From Oscheius onirici (Eukaryota; Nematoda; Chromadorea; Rhabditida; Rhabditidae), in the NCBI GenBank assembly GCA_932521025.1, contig OW051468.1:2418064-2482063 (forward strand): a stretch of DNA of 64,000 bases, written 5' to 3'. The notes under the pieces are model-generated. The model made no database searches and was not told the DNA's origin. It saw nothing but the letters and a program-made list of their open reading frames with translations. Below, one piece after another: positions 1 to 11,869 of this stretch; within the stretch, counting starts at the first letter, position 1; each line of letters opens with the position of its first letter. Position numbers and translations under genes: made by a program.

Positions 1-486
1 GGTTTCCTGTAAGGTTATTTCCTTTTGGTCAAAATTAACTGAAAACCTACTCGGACTGTTTCAATGTCGGAACGGCTGCCTGTACGATTCGGAAAGGGAT
101 TGTCAAGAAGTGCTCGAAGATCTGCAAACTTCCTCTGATGAAAACTGTATAGAAACCACACGAACCGCTTCAAATTGCATCGTCGTCGTGTCCAGAATAT
201 CGCCTCGAAGGCAATTTGTCGGTGGGACCAAGACGACTGAATCGAGACCTCCAAATTCCTTGACTACATGTTCCATGAGCTCTTTTCGATTCGAATCTAC
301 GGCCAAATCCACCGCGAAGCCGGTAACTGTCGCGCCGACTTTGCGATTGTCCTCGGCAATGGCTCCGACCGATCCTTTGCATGAATCTATGGCTGCAACC
401 TTGTGGCCGGCAAAGGCCAGCCGCCGAACAATGGCTTTTCCCAGTGCTGTCTTCACATTTGTGACTATGCTCACGGGAGTAGGCAT
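1..486 (-). CDS. Short-chain dehydrogenase/reductase (SDR), 3' end beyond the window
   Basis: Predicted NAD(P)-dependent oxidoreductase of the SDR family, closest in feel to DHRS4-type enzymes. The first exon runs 486 to 166, followed by a 44-nt GT-AG intron, exon 121 to 51, a second intron, and six bases of the next exon at the window edge. Visible features are an N-terminal beta-alpha-beta start (MPTPVSIVTNVKTALGKAIV), a D-x-x-x region (FAVDLAVDSN), FGGLD before the usual NNAG position, and a helix FRIVQAAVPTLKQS matching the SDR dimer helix. The glycine motif TGxxxGxG is degenerate (TNVKTALG) and NNAG is replaced by VPPT, so cofactor binding may be altered. The catalytic YxxxK lies outside the window. 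A TTTTTTCTAG acceptor sits two bases before the ATG, and UBAP2 ends only 158 bp upstream on the same strand, which suggests an operon with trans-splicing. Confidence 0.75.
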
Positions 487-644
487 AGCTAGAAAAAAAA
501 GAAGATTTAGGTGGGTTCTAGACGATGGGAAGAGGAAAGTGAAGGCAAAACCTAGAGAAGACAAAGAGGTTTAGGTTTACAACAAAGTTTATATTTATAA
601 CATGGGAGCATAAAAGAATGAGAACATTCAAATCAAAACCGGTT

Positions 645-2943
645 TCAGTTGTTCCAGCTGTATTTCTTGGCGGCACCCATGCCGTAGTGTCCTCCACCAT
701 TGTGGTAGGCAGGCTGCTGAGGTGGCTGTGGCTTCACACCGGTCATCTTGTCGTACTGCTGCTTGCGTTCATCGTCCTGTCCACCGTAGATCTGACGTCC
801 ACCGGCACTGCCAATGTTCGGCATCATGAACTGGGCATACGTTTGTGGATTGTACTGCTGCTGGAGCATGTTCATGTGTTGAGGCATTCCGAAGGGACTG
901 GTTCCGAAACCGGGAGGTGGCTGAACAGCCGACGGCTGTTGGCTTTGGTCACGATTCGTCTGCGAGCTGAACTTCATCGCGTTGTCGAGGCCATGACTGT
1001 CCGAACGGTGCTGCTGCTGGCTCGTCAACGATTGATTGCTCGTCGTTTGCGGGAAGACGCCCGTACCCATGAGATTGGCCATATCCATGCCGGGCATGGC
1101 AAACGGATACTGCAGAAGAGCGCTGTAGGCTTCATCCGGTCGAATGTTCGGCGCGACCGGACTGTACATATTCGGCATGCTCATGTTAATGTACGGGTTC
1201 GCGTACGACGGGAACGGCATCTGCGAGGAGAACATCTGCTGCTGCTGTTGTTGTTGAGGGTGATGCTGCTGCTGATGAGTTTGCGTCTGAGCTGGCATGT
1301 GTCCCAACGGCTTCGAGATGTTCTGACTCCTGTTATCCATCACGCTTGTAGGATTGAAGGCCACGTTGGAAGCATCAGTGAATCCGAGCCTCGACTGAGG
1401 CTGGAGGTGGCTGGCAGCTGGAGGCGAGCTCGTTCTCAGCGGATAATCGCCATTGCCGAGAGAGGTCGCTGCATGGATCTAAAAATAATGAAGGTAAACC
1501 AAATTGAGATGAATTTTACTTCTGCAGCCGTTTTCAATGGGGCAACAGTCGCCGATGAGTGTCTCGGGTTGGAGAATAGAGATTCTGTGGCATGAGAGAC
1601 AGGTTCAACTGGAGCTGGTGCAGCAGAAACGGGAGAAGCCTCTACGAAGCCAAAGTGGTAGTCGGCCAAATTTACAGGATCTGAGGCGAATTCGACGCCC
1701 GCTAAAACTAGGAGAATTATCACAAGGCCACTGAGTAACGACTAACGAAGTTGAGGAGAAGCTGTGTACTGCTGCTGTTGATGGGGCTTGACAGGAGATA
1801 CTTCCGTCGAAGCTTCACCGCCAATTCCAAGCTGGTTTTTGAGCTGCGAAGTCCACGTTACGTTTGCTTGCAGTTGCGGAGACGTAGCCTGGACATTGTG
1901 CACGGCCGTGACCACATTGACGGGCTCATCTTGGTTGACTGGCACCTTTTCTTCTTCCGGCTCCACGTGCGGATGGGCTACCGAGGGTTCACTGGAAATT
2001 ATTGATAAACTTTTCGGAACGAGAAAAACGTACGAAATAAAACTGTCTTGCTCCTTGGAGATCGATGTTGCAGCGGGTTCAGGAGTAGCTGGACGAAGCG
2101 ACTGCTCAACCACTTGAGCTGCTGGAGCGGTCGTCTGAGGAGGAGGTTGTGTTTTCTGTTGGTCTCTGCGAGCGGCGGCAGCGGCAACAGCAGCAAAAGA
2201 GATCGGGGCATTAGATGATGTGGTGTTGCTCGGCTGCGGCGCAGCTTGGGCAGTTGAAGTAGAGCTTGTCGAGCTGCTGGCAACGGCGTTCTCAGAGCGT
2301 TTGAACTCGAGTTGACCTCCCTTCTAAAAAAATGAGTGTTTACACAATCAAATATTGTTTTTCGCGGCCAATTTCTCATCAAACAGGTAAGCATATATAA
2401 TGATGACAAAAGTTTAGGGAAAAGCTTACCCATTCGGTCTCCTCAGTGACATCTACAGGCTTGGTGCCAGTTTCAGGCTGAGATCTTCCCGGCTGCTGAG
2501 GTCTGCTCTGTCCTCTTCCTCCACGGCTGGAACCGCCTCCTCGTCCTACACCGCCACGTTCAGAGCCTGCACCTCGCGTAGCAGACTGCGATCCTCCACG
2601 AGGCTCACGAGCTCCGCCACGTCCTCCTCGATCAGCCACAGTGGCTCCACGTCCACGAGCGGGAAACTGTCCTCTGGCTGCCGGCTTTCGCTCTTCTTCC
2701 TCTTTCTTCTTATCCTTTTTGTTCTTGTGCTCTGTCCATGTCTCGACTTGAGCTCCCTGGTCGAAGATGTAATCAACTGCGGCTTCTACATTGTTGTCAT
2801 TGTCGTACAGGGCCAATTCTGCCTGCGAAGGAGAGCAACGAGTCAACTCAATCACCTGAAAATGACGAAATTAGCCACGATCAAACATCAAAACCAGCCT
2901 TTTTGATGTGCTTTTGAATGGCTGCTGTGTCTGCGTCACCCAT
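645..2943 (-). CDS. UBAP2/Lingerer-like UBA and RGG protein
   Basis: Cytoplasmic RNA-associated scaffold of the UBAP2L/Lingerer family (stress-granule and translation-linked proteins). Exons read 2943-2887, 2855-2430, 2323-2034, 1991 to about 1747, about 1700-1545, and 1478-645. The N-terminus carries a UBA domain (VIELTRCSPSQAELALYD, NNVEAAVDYIFD). It is followed by a Lys/Glu stretch, an Arg-Gly-rich segment with many RGG and GRGG repeats, a low-complexity Ser/Thr/Pro region, the short family motif around SDPVNLADYHFGF, and a Gln/Met/Pro-rich tail ending AAKKYSWNN. All junctions keep frame. The first intron is only 31 nt. Length (about 600 residues) is shorter than vertebrate UBAP2L but near invertebrate Lingerer-type proteins. 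Family assignment rests on the UBA-RGG-motif order; no alignment was run. Confidence 0.85.
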
Positions 2944-4503
2944 TGTTTTACTGAAAAATTCGAAATTATTCACGAAAAGGGCATGAAGAAAGATTGTAGA
3001 GAAAGAGAAGATGGTTGTTTAAAGGTACGGAATGTTTTCGAAAGTGCAGCAAGGTCTGGTTCTAGAATCGAGACAACCTGACTCACATGGTGGGCGGGAA
3101 AGAGAAACTGAGAGTGGCTTAATCAAAGTGAGCGGTACGGCAGCGACTGATAAACAAGGAGATGAGAAAAAATATCGTTCATCATGCTACATAACACGGC
3201 AAAGGAGGCGCAATGGGCACCAAAACAAGAAAGTGTGACGCAATTAGCCATCTCAGCTCAATATCGTGGGAAAACAGCCGAAGAGATGTCACGAATGACG
3301 TAAGAAAAAGGAAAAGATTCAAACGGCCAGTCCTAAAAAAGAGAGACGTAGGGCAGAGCGCGGGAGATCGATCGTAAACAGCGCGCCATATTGACAGCTG
3401 GGGCAGCCTTACTAACTCTTTCTTCTCTACCAGCTGATACACTCGATTTCTATTTGATCCAGTATCTTCTTCAATCGTCTTGAGGAAAACTGGTGTAAAT
3501 AGAGCTTCAAAAGTCTCAGAGAAACAGCTAATATGGTTTGTTCGGAAAAAAAAGAGAGCTTGACCATAACCCATTTAATTCACTGCGAGACCGGAATAAC
3601 AACAGAAAACTTAGCTGAGTATCATATGTTTCCATGTTATAAGGGTCTCGCGCGGAAGTAAATGGGTTACGGTCGAGCTCTCTTTTTTTTTTTTTTTGAA
3701 CAAACCATACTCTAAGAGCTTACTCAAGCAATCCCAAGTTTTACCGAAATTTCGATATAAAATATGGTCAACAACATATCAGAGGGACTTTTATAAGTCT
3801 TTTGGGTTAAAGCTTTCGTCAAAGCCAGAAAATGGAAGACGATCCGTTTTTACGCTATGCAGCTCGAAATACATGAAACGAGTAGTTGAACAGCCTCCTG
3901 TCTTTTTATTTCGTGCAAGAATAGTTTTGCATCGTCTTCTTCCTTTTCTAACTCGCGTTTTCCATCGAAATTAACAGGAAGAAATGAAAACGGACAAGTT
4001 AGAACGAAGAACAAACGGTCGAAGAATTTGTGAGGAAAACCAGCCAGCAACATTTTGAATTTTCGTGTCGAAACCATTAAATTTGGTTCCCGCTACGAAG
4101 GTCCCTAGTCACGACTTTTGGCGCCACATACAAATTCCTTTTATTCCATTTTTGTTTTCCATTTTTTCCCTTGGATAATTTTTTTCTATATTTCTTTCGC
4201 GGAACATGCTGTAGCACTAGAACAACATTTCAGAGTTAAAATCTGAGTGGTTCCAGTCGTTTTTTGCTACAAAAGTCCGCTTTTTAGTCCTCTGAGCAAG
4301 CTTTCTCAACTGACTATCGATTCTGGGGCTAATTCTTGTATTTTATCTTTCCAACACAAAATGGCTTACCGGCAGGCTCATATGGGTCCGATAAAAACCT
4401 TGTACACTCCCTATCACCGCAACGGTTCGTTTTCTCACAAAACTACACCATTGTATGGAAATTCTGGTCATTCTCTGAAAAATACCTAAATATCTTTTCA
4501 GAG
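2944..4503. other. Divergent intergenic region between UBAP2-like and TAF4
   Basis: No convincing gene. It separates two divergently transcribed housekeeping genes and so should contain both promoters. Only short, unconserved-looking ORFs are present. It carries the TA-flanked palindromic element listed at 3534-3707. A T-rich acceptor TATCTTTTCAG at 4490-4500 ends four bases before the TAF4 start codon and is a good trans-splice site candidate. Confidence 0.6.
3534..3707. repeat. Palindromic MITE-like element, TA-flanked
   Basis: Two inverted arms of about 60 bp (about 3534-3592 and 3644-3707) share TGGTTTGTTC, a poly-A run, GAGAGCTTGACC, TAACCCATTTA and GCGAGACC, with a loop of about 50 bp. 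The dinucleotide TA lies directly outside both ends (3532-3533 and 3708-3709), as expected for a Tc1/mariner-type target duplication. The right arm has a longer homopolymer than the left. No coding capacity. This is inferred to be a non-autonomous element. Confidence 0.7.
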
Positions 4504-6773
4504 ATGTCAGCAGGTCCGCCACCGCCTGCCGGGCCTCGATTTCGGATAGTAGCCGGTCGTGGACTGGGAGAGGGCCGAAATCAGCCGCTGCCACAGCGAG
4601 AACAAGCCGCTGCTTCACCACAACCTCCGCTGCAGCCCCAACAGCCGGAACTTCGGGTCAAATACGAGCACGACAGCAATGTGGTCCGTTTTTACTACCT
4701 ATTTTTATCTGAATTTTTCCTGAAAATCGTATAAAAACATCTTTTTAGTCGTCTCCTTCTCCAATTCCGCACCCGCAAATTGGCCAAATTCAGTACATGA
4801 ATCAGATGGGACCAGGTAAACGCTTCGAGTCGAGTCCTTTTCACAGTCCAGGATCGCCACTTGAGCCCGTAGCAGGGCCACAGCCCAGTGGAGATGCCGT
4901 CGTCGACAAATGTACGCGCTTCTTCAAAACGCTCGTCAATTTGGCTAAAAGTCCCGAGCATCAGGGAATTCAGCACGCTGACGGCAGGACGACTTCGGAA
5001 AAAGTACACGAACTCGTTGTTGTGAGTTTTTGTACATTTTATCCAGCAAACCTTATCAAATGTCAAAATTTCAATCATTTCTTTCTGTTCTCCGTCACAT
5101 TGTTCAGACCAGTAGAATTTTGTAAATTTTGACAATCTCACTCGAAATTTTTGCGTTAAAATAGCATGAAAAATACCACAATACCAGGAATTTTTGCTCT
5201 TGTTGGTTTCGACTAAATCAGAAATTAGCTGACCTCCACCATTAGCCAATTGTATGTTTTAGGCTCCAAGTTTAGCTACATTTCCTCTTTTCAGAGTGTC
5301 ATCTTAGGCCATATACATCCGGAACAGTTTACCCAAATCCTCCAGGACACTCTTCGATCACAAGCCCAGCCACATCTTATGCCCTTCCTCCGAAAAACGC
5401 TCCCGGCCCTGAGAGCGGCTCTTCGAGCCAGTAAGCCATTTTTGATGCCAAAAAACCAAATACTTCAGGAACAGTCCAAGTTGAAGGCGTCGATATCCCA
5501 GTGGAGCAACTGGATCAGATCCAAGAGGACAAGTACTCGCCGCCGCCGAATCAGCCTCCATCGGTGGGAATGGTAATCGATTTGATTGCTCAGACATTTC
5601 ATTTTAGATTCCGGTGTCAATGGGCGTTCCGCAGGCTGCCACTAGCATTCCTGCGCCACTGCAACAGAATATTGCCAATCCGACGGCGGCAGACGTGGAA
5701 ATGGAGGAGAGCAAGCCGGAAGACGAGGTTTGTGACTTTTCTTCATTTTAACCTTGCCAAAACTGTAAACGTAAAAAAGCCCATATATCGGGGGAAATAT
5801 CGTCGAAATATCACGGTTTTTTTCTTGTTTTAGACCTCAGAACGCTTCCTGTAACTTACATTTAGTTCTACGTTCAGTGATGCTTTGATGTTGAAAAAAG
5901 CTGGTTTCAATGAATAATTTCTCCAAAAACGAGCCGATCATCTTAACTCTATCAATTTAGGCAATCCACGTTCGGGCTCTCCAAGAAAACGTGCTCAAGT
6001 CGGCCTTCATTCGACCGGAGGACATAATGAAGAAGATTACGGAGCGAATGAAGGAAGCCTGCTACGTGGAAGAGGACGTGCTGACGCTGCTTTCCGACGC
6101 CGTCGAGTACCGTCTTCGCGAGATTTTAGCCGAGCTGACAGTATTAGCCGAACATCGAATGGAAAATCTTCGAGCTAGCGCCGTCTACGCGCCAATTGAC
6201 GACGTCAAAGGACAAATCCGCTTCCTGGAAAATATGGATCGACAACAGTTTGAGCAAAGCGAAAACCGCGAAAAAGAGGCCCTGATCAAGCTGAGCAAGG
6301 GCAAAGGAATGGCCAAGGAGACGATAGAAAAGGCCAAGGTTCGTTTATCTATGTGAAAAACGATTTAAAAAAGTTGTCTTACGAGCTACAGTAACCTAAG
6401 CTGAGTCTGGGAGCGAAATTTATAGCCCAAATCCTCCCGAATTTTTGAAATTTTTTTTACAGGAGATGCAACGCCAAGATGCCGAAGCCAAACGGAACCG
6501 CGATGCCAACGCCGCTGCAATTGCTGCCCTCTCCTCCAAATCGGTCAAACCGCGATGGGACAGCGCCGCCGGCTCCACAGGTCCAGCAGCCGGACACGGT
6601 CTGCGTCCGAAGACGATTCGCATCAATATCAGGGATTTCCAAGCCATGGCCAACAATGACCCTCTCTGCTCCAGGTAGTTTCTTGTTTTTGCTTCGAAAA
6701 TCCCATATTTTTTAGAACAAACATCGTCCATAAGCTGGCCTTGGGCGGCGGAATACAAGGAGAAACGATCTAA
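4504..6773 (+). CDS. taf-4: TFIID subunit TAF4
   Basis: General transcription factor TFIID subunit, which pairs through a histone fold with TAF12 in the nucleus. Exons are about 4504-4683, 4749-5021, 5295-5430, 5469 to about 5572, about 5609-5727, 5961-6339, 6463-6675 and about 6717-6773. The TAFH/NHR1 domain is clear (KCTRFFKTLVNLA ... HPEQFTQILQDTL ... QPHLMPFLRKTLPALRAAL). The C-terminal TAF4 domain starts near LQENVLKSAFIRPEDIMKKI and includes DVLTLLSDAVEYRLREIL, a basic DAEAKRNRDANAAAIAAL helix, and the conserved end (INIRDFQAMANND, then NIVHKLALGGG). It is compact compared with human TAF4 because the long Gln-rich N-terminus is reduced to a Pro/Gln segment. The start follows a TTTTCAG acceptor by three bases. 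An AATAAA lies about 45 bases after the stop. Confidence 0.92.
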
Positions 6774-6906
6774 TTTTTTTTGTTCGAAAAACGTGTTGTT
6801 ATATGTGTAAAATGTTCGTAATAAATCCTATAAATTGGCTAAAAACTACAATCTAAGGCGCAAAAAAGTAAGATATGGGGGTGAGATTTAACAAAATGGG
6901 AAGAGA

Positions 6907-7119
6907 TCATACACATTTACGAATCCGGAGCCAGATAATCAAAAACGGGAAACTGGCTGCTGTTAGGAGGTAGGCACGTCGGACGAGAGGACAGAAAATG
7001 GGAGCTACGAGGGCTGAAGTGAAGAAGAGCGTAGAGGGAAGAGTACGTCGGAGAGAGATGGTGGACTCGGAGAGACTGACAGGAGACGGGAATTCACCGG
7101 AAGAATAGAAGCCGTCCAT
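6907..7119 (-). CDS. Small predicted membrane protein, unrecognised
   Basis: A 70-residue ORF (MDGFYSSGEFPSPVSLS ...) with one or two hydrophobic stretches (TLFFTSALVAPIFCPLV and AYLLTAASFPFLIIWL) and a basic end. It is included because an acceptor-like TTTTCAG lies four bases upstream of the ATG, and because it sits neatly between the convergent TAF4 3' end and the kinase copy. An upstream in-frame extension (to about 7240) is also open. No family recognised; it could be a chance ORF. Confidence 0.3.
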   Translation of the reverse strand: MDGFYSSGEFPSPVSLSESTISLRRTLPSTLFFTSALVAPIFCPLVRRAYLLTAASFPFLIIWLRIRKCV

Positions 7120-7250
7120 CAGTCTGAAAATTTGGAGTTTATGACAAAGTTTTTGCCTCCGTGGAGCAGTACCAGCGCCCGCAACTTTGGACCCAAGCGC
7201 AACATTTTTCACTTTGCCCAAGCGGATGCTACAGACAGACATACGGAGAA

Positions 7251-8010
<760 letters not shown>

Positions 8011-8278
8011 ATACTGTCAGAGTTTACGACCGGAGTGGCTACCGGTGGAAAGGAACTTTCCAAGCTTAATTCATTTTGAGACTTTTTATTCTCTGGGAAT
8101 AGATCTACTGTAACTAGTCAAGAGACGACCATTTCATTGTAGTAAGCAGTTACATGATTGGACCGAAGGACAAACAAACAGATACTATGTAATGGTGTTT
8201 TTGATAATAATGTATTCTTCAGAGAGTGAAAGAGATTGAATGTTGAGCTTAAATCAAAATTGGAACAGTACAGTTTAT

Positions 8279-9424
8279 TTATTTGGCAGCGGTTCCGTTG
8301 ACCGTCGTCTCTCTCCACAGATCTCTGTAGTTCGGGGTCTGTCTGAGAAGAAGCTTGTCAATTGTGGCCGTGTAGAGATGAATATCCATGTTGACCTGGG
8401 CATCCGTCAGTCCGGCATTTTTGAGACCGACGTCACAACTCGATCCGAAAGAGATCATTCCCATCAGATGGAATCGGCTTCCGTGCTTTGCGAGAATTCC
8501 TCCACCGCTGTCTCCCTGGCAGACGTTTCGTGTAGCAGTCTCTCGAGTACAGATCAGCCAGTCGTAGGGCAGTCTCCAGTAGTTTTTGCACTTGTTTGTC
8601 TCGTGTGGCAGGCCGAGATTGACCTTTTGCAGTCTCGTGTTGAAGACGATACCCTTTGTCGGATCGTTGCCGTAGCCAAAACTGTGCATCTCCGAGTTGG
8701 TCAGTCTGAACGAATCCATGTTGTGAAGATGTGGCAGACAGGCATGTGGTGTGGTTATCGTCTCAGCCAGCTCCAGAATGGCCACATCCCAGAGCGACTT
8801 GGAACAGCTGTCTTCAAAGAAGGGAGTCGAGAAGATGACTCTTTTCACATGGGCCAACTGACCGAGTTCCGACTGGGGACAGCTACCCGGCTTCGTCTCG
8901 GCACAATTGCCTCCAATCGAAAGACGGGCATCTTTGACAATTTCCTCCTCGGTCATCTGCATGCTTCGATCACATTTTTTGTTCTTCATCGATCCTTTGA
9001 TGAAACAGTGAGCTGCCGTGATGACGTGTCGTTTTGAGATGAGTGTTCCGCCGCAAAAAGAGCTGCTTCCAACTTTGATGATCTTGATCAACACGGCCCA
9101 AGGCAGTTCTCCCGCTCTGGCATCACTTCCTCCCATGACTTTTTCCGTCTGACTCTCGTCGTCTTGAGTCATTTGAGCTTCTTCTGCCTCTTCGTCTTTC
9201 TCTTCTGCCTTCTTTGGAGTAGTCGTCTGTCCTGACCCTTCTTTGTCCTCCTCCTCTTCTTCTTCCTCATCGGCTTCTCTCCTCATTCTGACTCCTCGAA
9301 CAGCCACAGCTCTTTTGTCTCTTGGGGACAAGGCCTTGCCACAGGTAGTCGCGTCGTAGTAGAAGTCCGCCAACACCAGCTGGATGGTCAGTAGTAGCAG
9401 GGCGAGTAGAGGTAGAGGACGCAT
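8279..9424 (-). CDS. Secreted trypsin-like serine protease (S1)
   Basis: Single-exon gene of 381 codons. A signal peptide (MRPLPLLALLLLTIQLVLA) is followed by a propeptide with a long acidic Glu/Asp run, an activation-type site before VMGGSDARAGELPWAVLI, and a chymotrypsin-fold domain. The triad is visible: His in TAAHC, Asp in LWDVAILEL, Ser in CQGDSGGG. Cysteines are placed as in nematode TRY proteases, with an insert after the histidine region (CDRSM ... GGNCAETKPGSC). It presumably cleaves protein substrates outside the cell. It lies between the two arms of the kinase inverted repeat. The absence of introns and a TATA-like AAATATAAG near 9545 set it apart from the intron-rich neighbours. 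In Caenorhabditis a protease of this class (TRY-5) acts in seminal fluid; orthology is not shown here. Confidence 0.95.
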   Translation of the reverse strand: MRPLPLLALLLLTIQLVLADFYYDATTCGKALSPRDKRAVAVRGVRMRREADEEEEEEEDKEGSGQTTTPKKAEEKDEEAEEAQMTQDDESQTEKVMGGSDARAGELPWAVLIKIIKVGSSSFCGGTLISKRHVITAAHCFIKGSMKNKKCDRSMQMTEEEIVKDARLSIGGNCAETKPGSCPQSELGQLAHVKRVIFSTPFFEDSCSKSLWDVAILELAETITTPHACLPHLHNMDSFRLTNSEMHSFGYGNDPTKGIVFNTRLQKVNLGLPHETNKCKNYWRLPYDWLICTRETATRNVCQGDSGGGILAKHGSRFHLMGMISFGSSCDVGLKNAGLTDAQVNMDIHLYTATIDKLLLRQTPNYRDLWRETTVNGTAAK

Positions 9425-9438
9425 GGCCTTCCAGTCGC

Positions 9439-9527
9439 GTAGTCAGTGTTCAATTAAGTCCAAATACAATGTTAGTGTTCAATTATCAATTATTTAGTCG
9501 TAGTCAGTGTTCAATTAAGTCCAAATA
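9439..9527. repeat. Short direct duplication in the protease 5' region
   Basis: A 28-bp sequence beginning GTAGTCAGTGTTCAATTAAG occurs at 9439-9466 and again at 9500-9527, with partial copies of GTGTTCAATTA in between. It lies between the protease start codon and its TATA-like sequence, so it may form part of the 5' UTR or promoter. Confidence 0.75.
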
Positions 9528-9970
9528 TTGTCGGGAAGACTACTTATATTTAAGCGTCAAGTTATTCTTGAGCTACAGCTTTGCACACAAAGGATTCAGA
9601 TTTTGAACGCGAAACGTGTATGAAAGAATCGGACATCGGGTGAGTAAAACAGAAAGAAACATACGTACAGGGGAAAGGTTTCGAAGGGAGGTGAGTAGAA
9701 TGGGTTTAGGTATCGGAAATAATGCTACTAGATAGATTATCAGCAGCAGTCGCGAACATTCCTGATGAACAAAGGACGATCTTTGCTTTTCAGTTGAATC
9801 GACCCCGTTCTTTTGAGTTTTTAAAAAAGCTCGGTCTTTATTTGGAATGGGGAAAGCAGCGTGAACAGTAGATTCATGCTACCCCAATTGCATACAGAAA
9901 ATTTCAAAATTTGGTTTGCCAACTTTTGCAAAGATTGACACCGTGACAACCCCCGACCCGATAAAAAAAC

Positions 9971-11233
9971 TCACTTATCCTTTTCCTGATACCGCTCCAA
10001 AATCCATTGCCTTAGGGCCAGTTTGTCTTTAGGCACCTCGTCGACATCAAATCTCTTCACATGAATCGACAGGGTTCTATTCTCATAGGGTCCACAACAG
10101 AATTCGAACATTCCGGGAGCCAGGCCTCTTCTGTTCTCCAATCTGGAATCATTTTTAGTTAATTTTAAAGCAAACATAAGAAAGTTTCTAGTAAAGAATC
10201 CTGCCTAGTCTGTCCATATCCGACGGTAATATCGTAGACGGCGTCGAGATGAAGTTCTTCCAATGCAAGCTGCATGCCTCCCGAGCGGGGACAGAGGACA
10301 TTTTCCAGCTCCGGTAGCTCGTTTTTCCTACAAAATTCGCGACTCTCGTCAATTTTCTTCTGGTGCCGATGCGAAAAACGCGTGCCTTCGGGAAAGACGA
10401 GCAGCCAAAAGTCGTCGTCCAAGCCGTCTAGCCATTCGAGTTGTCGCCGCACTGGTCCGCTCACAAAGCCGCCGAAACGACGGACGTAGATGTAGCCGTG
10501 CTGGAATTATTATCATTTTAGTTGTATTGAAAAAAGGCATACTTGGAAGATGTACCAGCCGAAGAGCGGGACGAGATGAATGGCCTGCTTGACCATGACG
10601 CGGTAGCCGTGTTCTGAGCCGTCACGGCCTTGTCGAGCTGCCAGCATCACCATAACTACCCAGTCGACTGAAAATGACACTTGATGTTTGACTAGAAAAG
10701 ACGTTATAGTCAAAAGTTAACTTTCCTTCCGATTTAAAAAGTTTACACGACACAAAGATTGCAGAGCCCTTATCAGGGCTAATGTGGCCGGTTTCTAGTG
10801 AAATGGACTTCATTTTATGCAAAAGACTTTTCAAATTTATGAACAAACATTACTTACCATTACTCTGATGATTGGCCAGGATGAGAGCTCTTTCTGGCTT
10901 CGCCTTCATGACTTCTACATCTCCATACAGTTGCAACTCAAGAAAAATCAATATCACAAAGAAAAAGGCTAAAAACCTGAACAGACGACAAATTCTCAAA
11001 GACGAAGAGACAGAGACGCATGTAGGCTCGATATAGAGTGTTATCCATGGCCTAATTTTTGTATTTTTTTTAAAAGGGTAAAACCTTACAACAAAGGTCT
11101 TTTTCGGCAGAATCCATGACAAGCCGCCGATTCCGAGCGAGACTGTAGCAAAGGGGATCTGGCTGGCGCTGAGAAGAGCACAGGGAATCGTCGCCCGGAT
11201 AGAGTCGGCTGCTACCAGCGCCGAAAGCAGCAT
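9971..11233 (-). CDS. 1-acyl-glycerol-3-phosphate acyltransferase, AGPAT5-like
   Basis: ER or mitochondrial membrane enzyme that acylates lysophosphatidic acid. Exon 1 starts at 11233 with a hydrophobic segment (ALLSASQIPFATVSLGIGGL). Later exons carry ENLSSVQLQLYGD and the catalytic NHQSNVDW (the NHxxxxD motif, split by an intron after NHQSN). Then come PLFGWYIFQHGYIYVRR, the FPEGTR motif, LCPRSGGMQLALE, LDAVYDITVGYG and the C-terminal VPKDKLALRQWILERYQEKDK, all in AGPAT5 order. The junction between GYGQT and ENRRGLAPGMF keeps frame only if the donor is GC (intron GCAGGATT...TTCCAG). It is probably the downstream gene of an operon: the small acidic gene ends 134 bp upstream, and a CAG directly precedes the ATG. 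Confidence 0.9.
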
Positions 11234-11367
11234 CTGATCGGATTTTCAGACGTTTAAAGGGTTTTTGGGATAAAACTAGTGAAAAACACTGAAATCCATA
11301 GAAATACAGCCCAAAACAGATAACAATTTACAAACAAGGATAACACAAAAACAAGAAAAAAGGTCAA

Positions 11368-11691
11368 CTAATAAGGAACGATTTGGTCGCCATTTTCGAC
11401 AAAAGTCTCCTCTTCAAGCTAAAAAAAACTATAAACTTAATTAAGCTTAAATACTTACAATTAAATTGTTATGGAGCTCGTTCTTGAGATCATACTGCTC
11501 AATTTCGGGAACAATTTCCGGTGCGAAGGAATTAATGTCGCAGAACATTTCGTCAAAAACTTGGTCGTAGTTCTAAAAATTTGCGTTTTAAAAATACAAA
11601 AAAGGCTAACAATTTGACTGTTGCTCGGCTCTGATTGGTGGTAAATCGAATTGGCAGCTGCATCGACTTCGAGCTGCTCCTCTGTCGGCAT
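11368..11691 (-). CDS. Small acidic protein, unrecognised
   Basis: Three exons (11691-11611, 11572-11459, 11418-11368) join in frame to give about 81 residues. The product is rich in Glu, Asp and Asn (MPTEEQLEVDAAANSIYHQ ... NYDQVFDEMFCDINSFAPEI ... ending ENGDQIVPY). The open frame continues upstream (ETIYLHPDDEVI) to an AG at about 11734, so the true start may lie in an upstream exon near 11838 or at a trans-splice site. The next gene (AGPAT5-like) begins 134 bp downstream on the same strand. No domain recognised. Confidence 0.45.
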
Positions 11692-11869
11692 AATGACCTC
11701 ATCGTCGGGGTGCAGGTAGATGGTTTCGTAACTTAAAAAAATGCTTTTATAGGCAAAAGAATGGGGAATTGTCGATTCATTTTGGAAAAGCTTGACGAGG
11801 CACATCCATATTATGACGACATCCTCATCATAACCCTAAAGCCTGGTAACAGATCGCTAGACTCAGATT

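Noticed and set aside
618-1595. Long plus-strand ORF of 325 codons
   Set aside because: It is the antisense shadow of the last UBAP2-like exon; its Leu/Arg/His-rich composition is the complement of Gln/Met/Pro codons.
8240-9037. Plus-strand ORF of 265 codons
   Set aside because: Antisense of the serine-protease gene, whose strand is fixed by signal peptide and catalytic triad.
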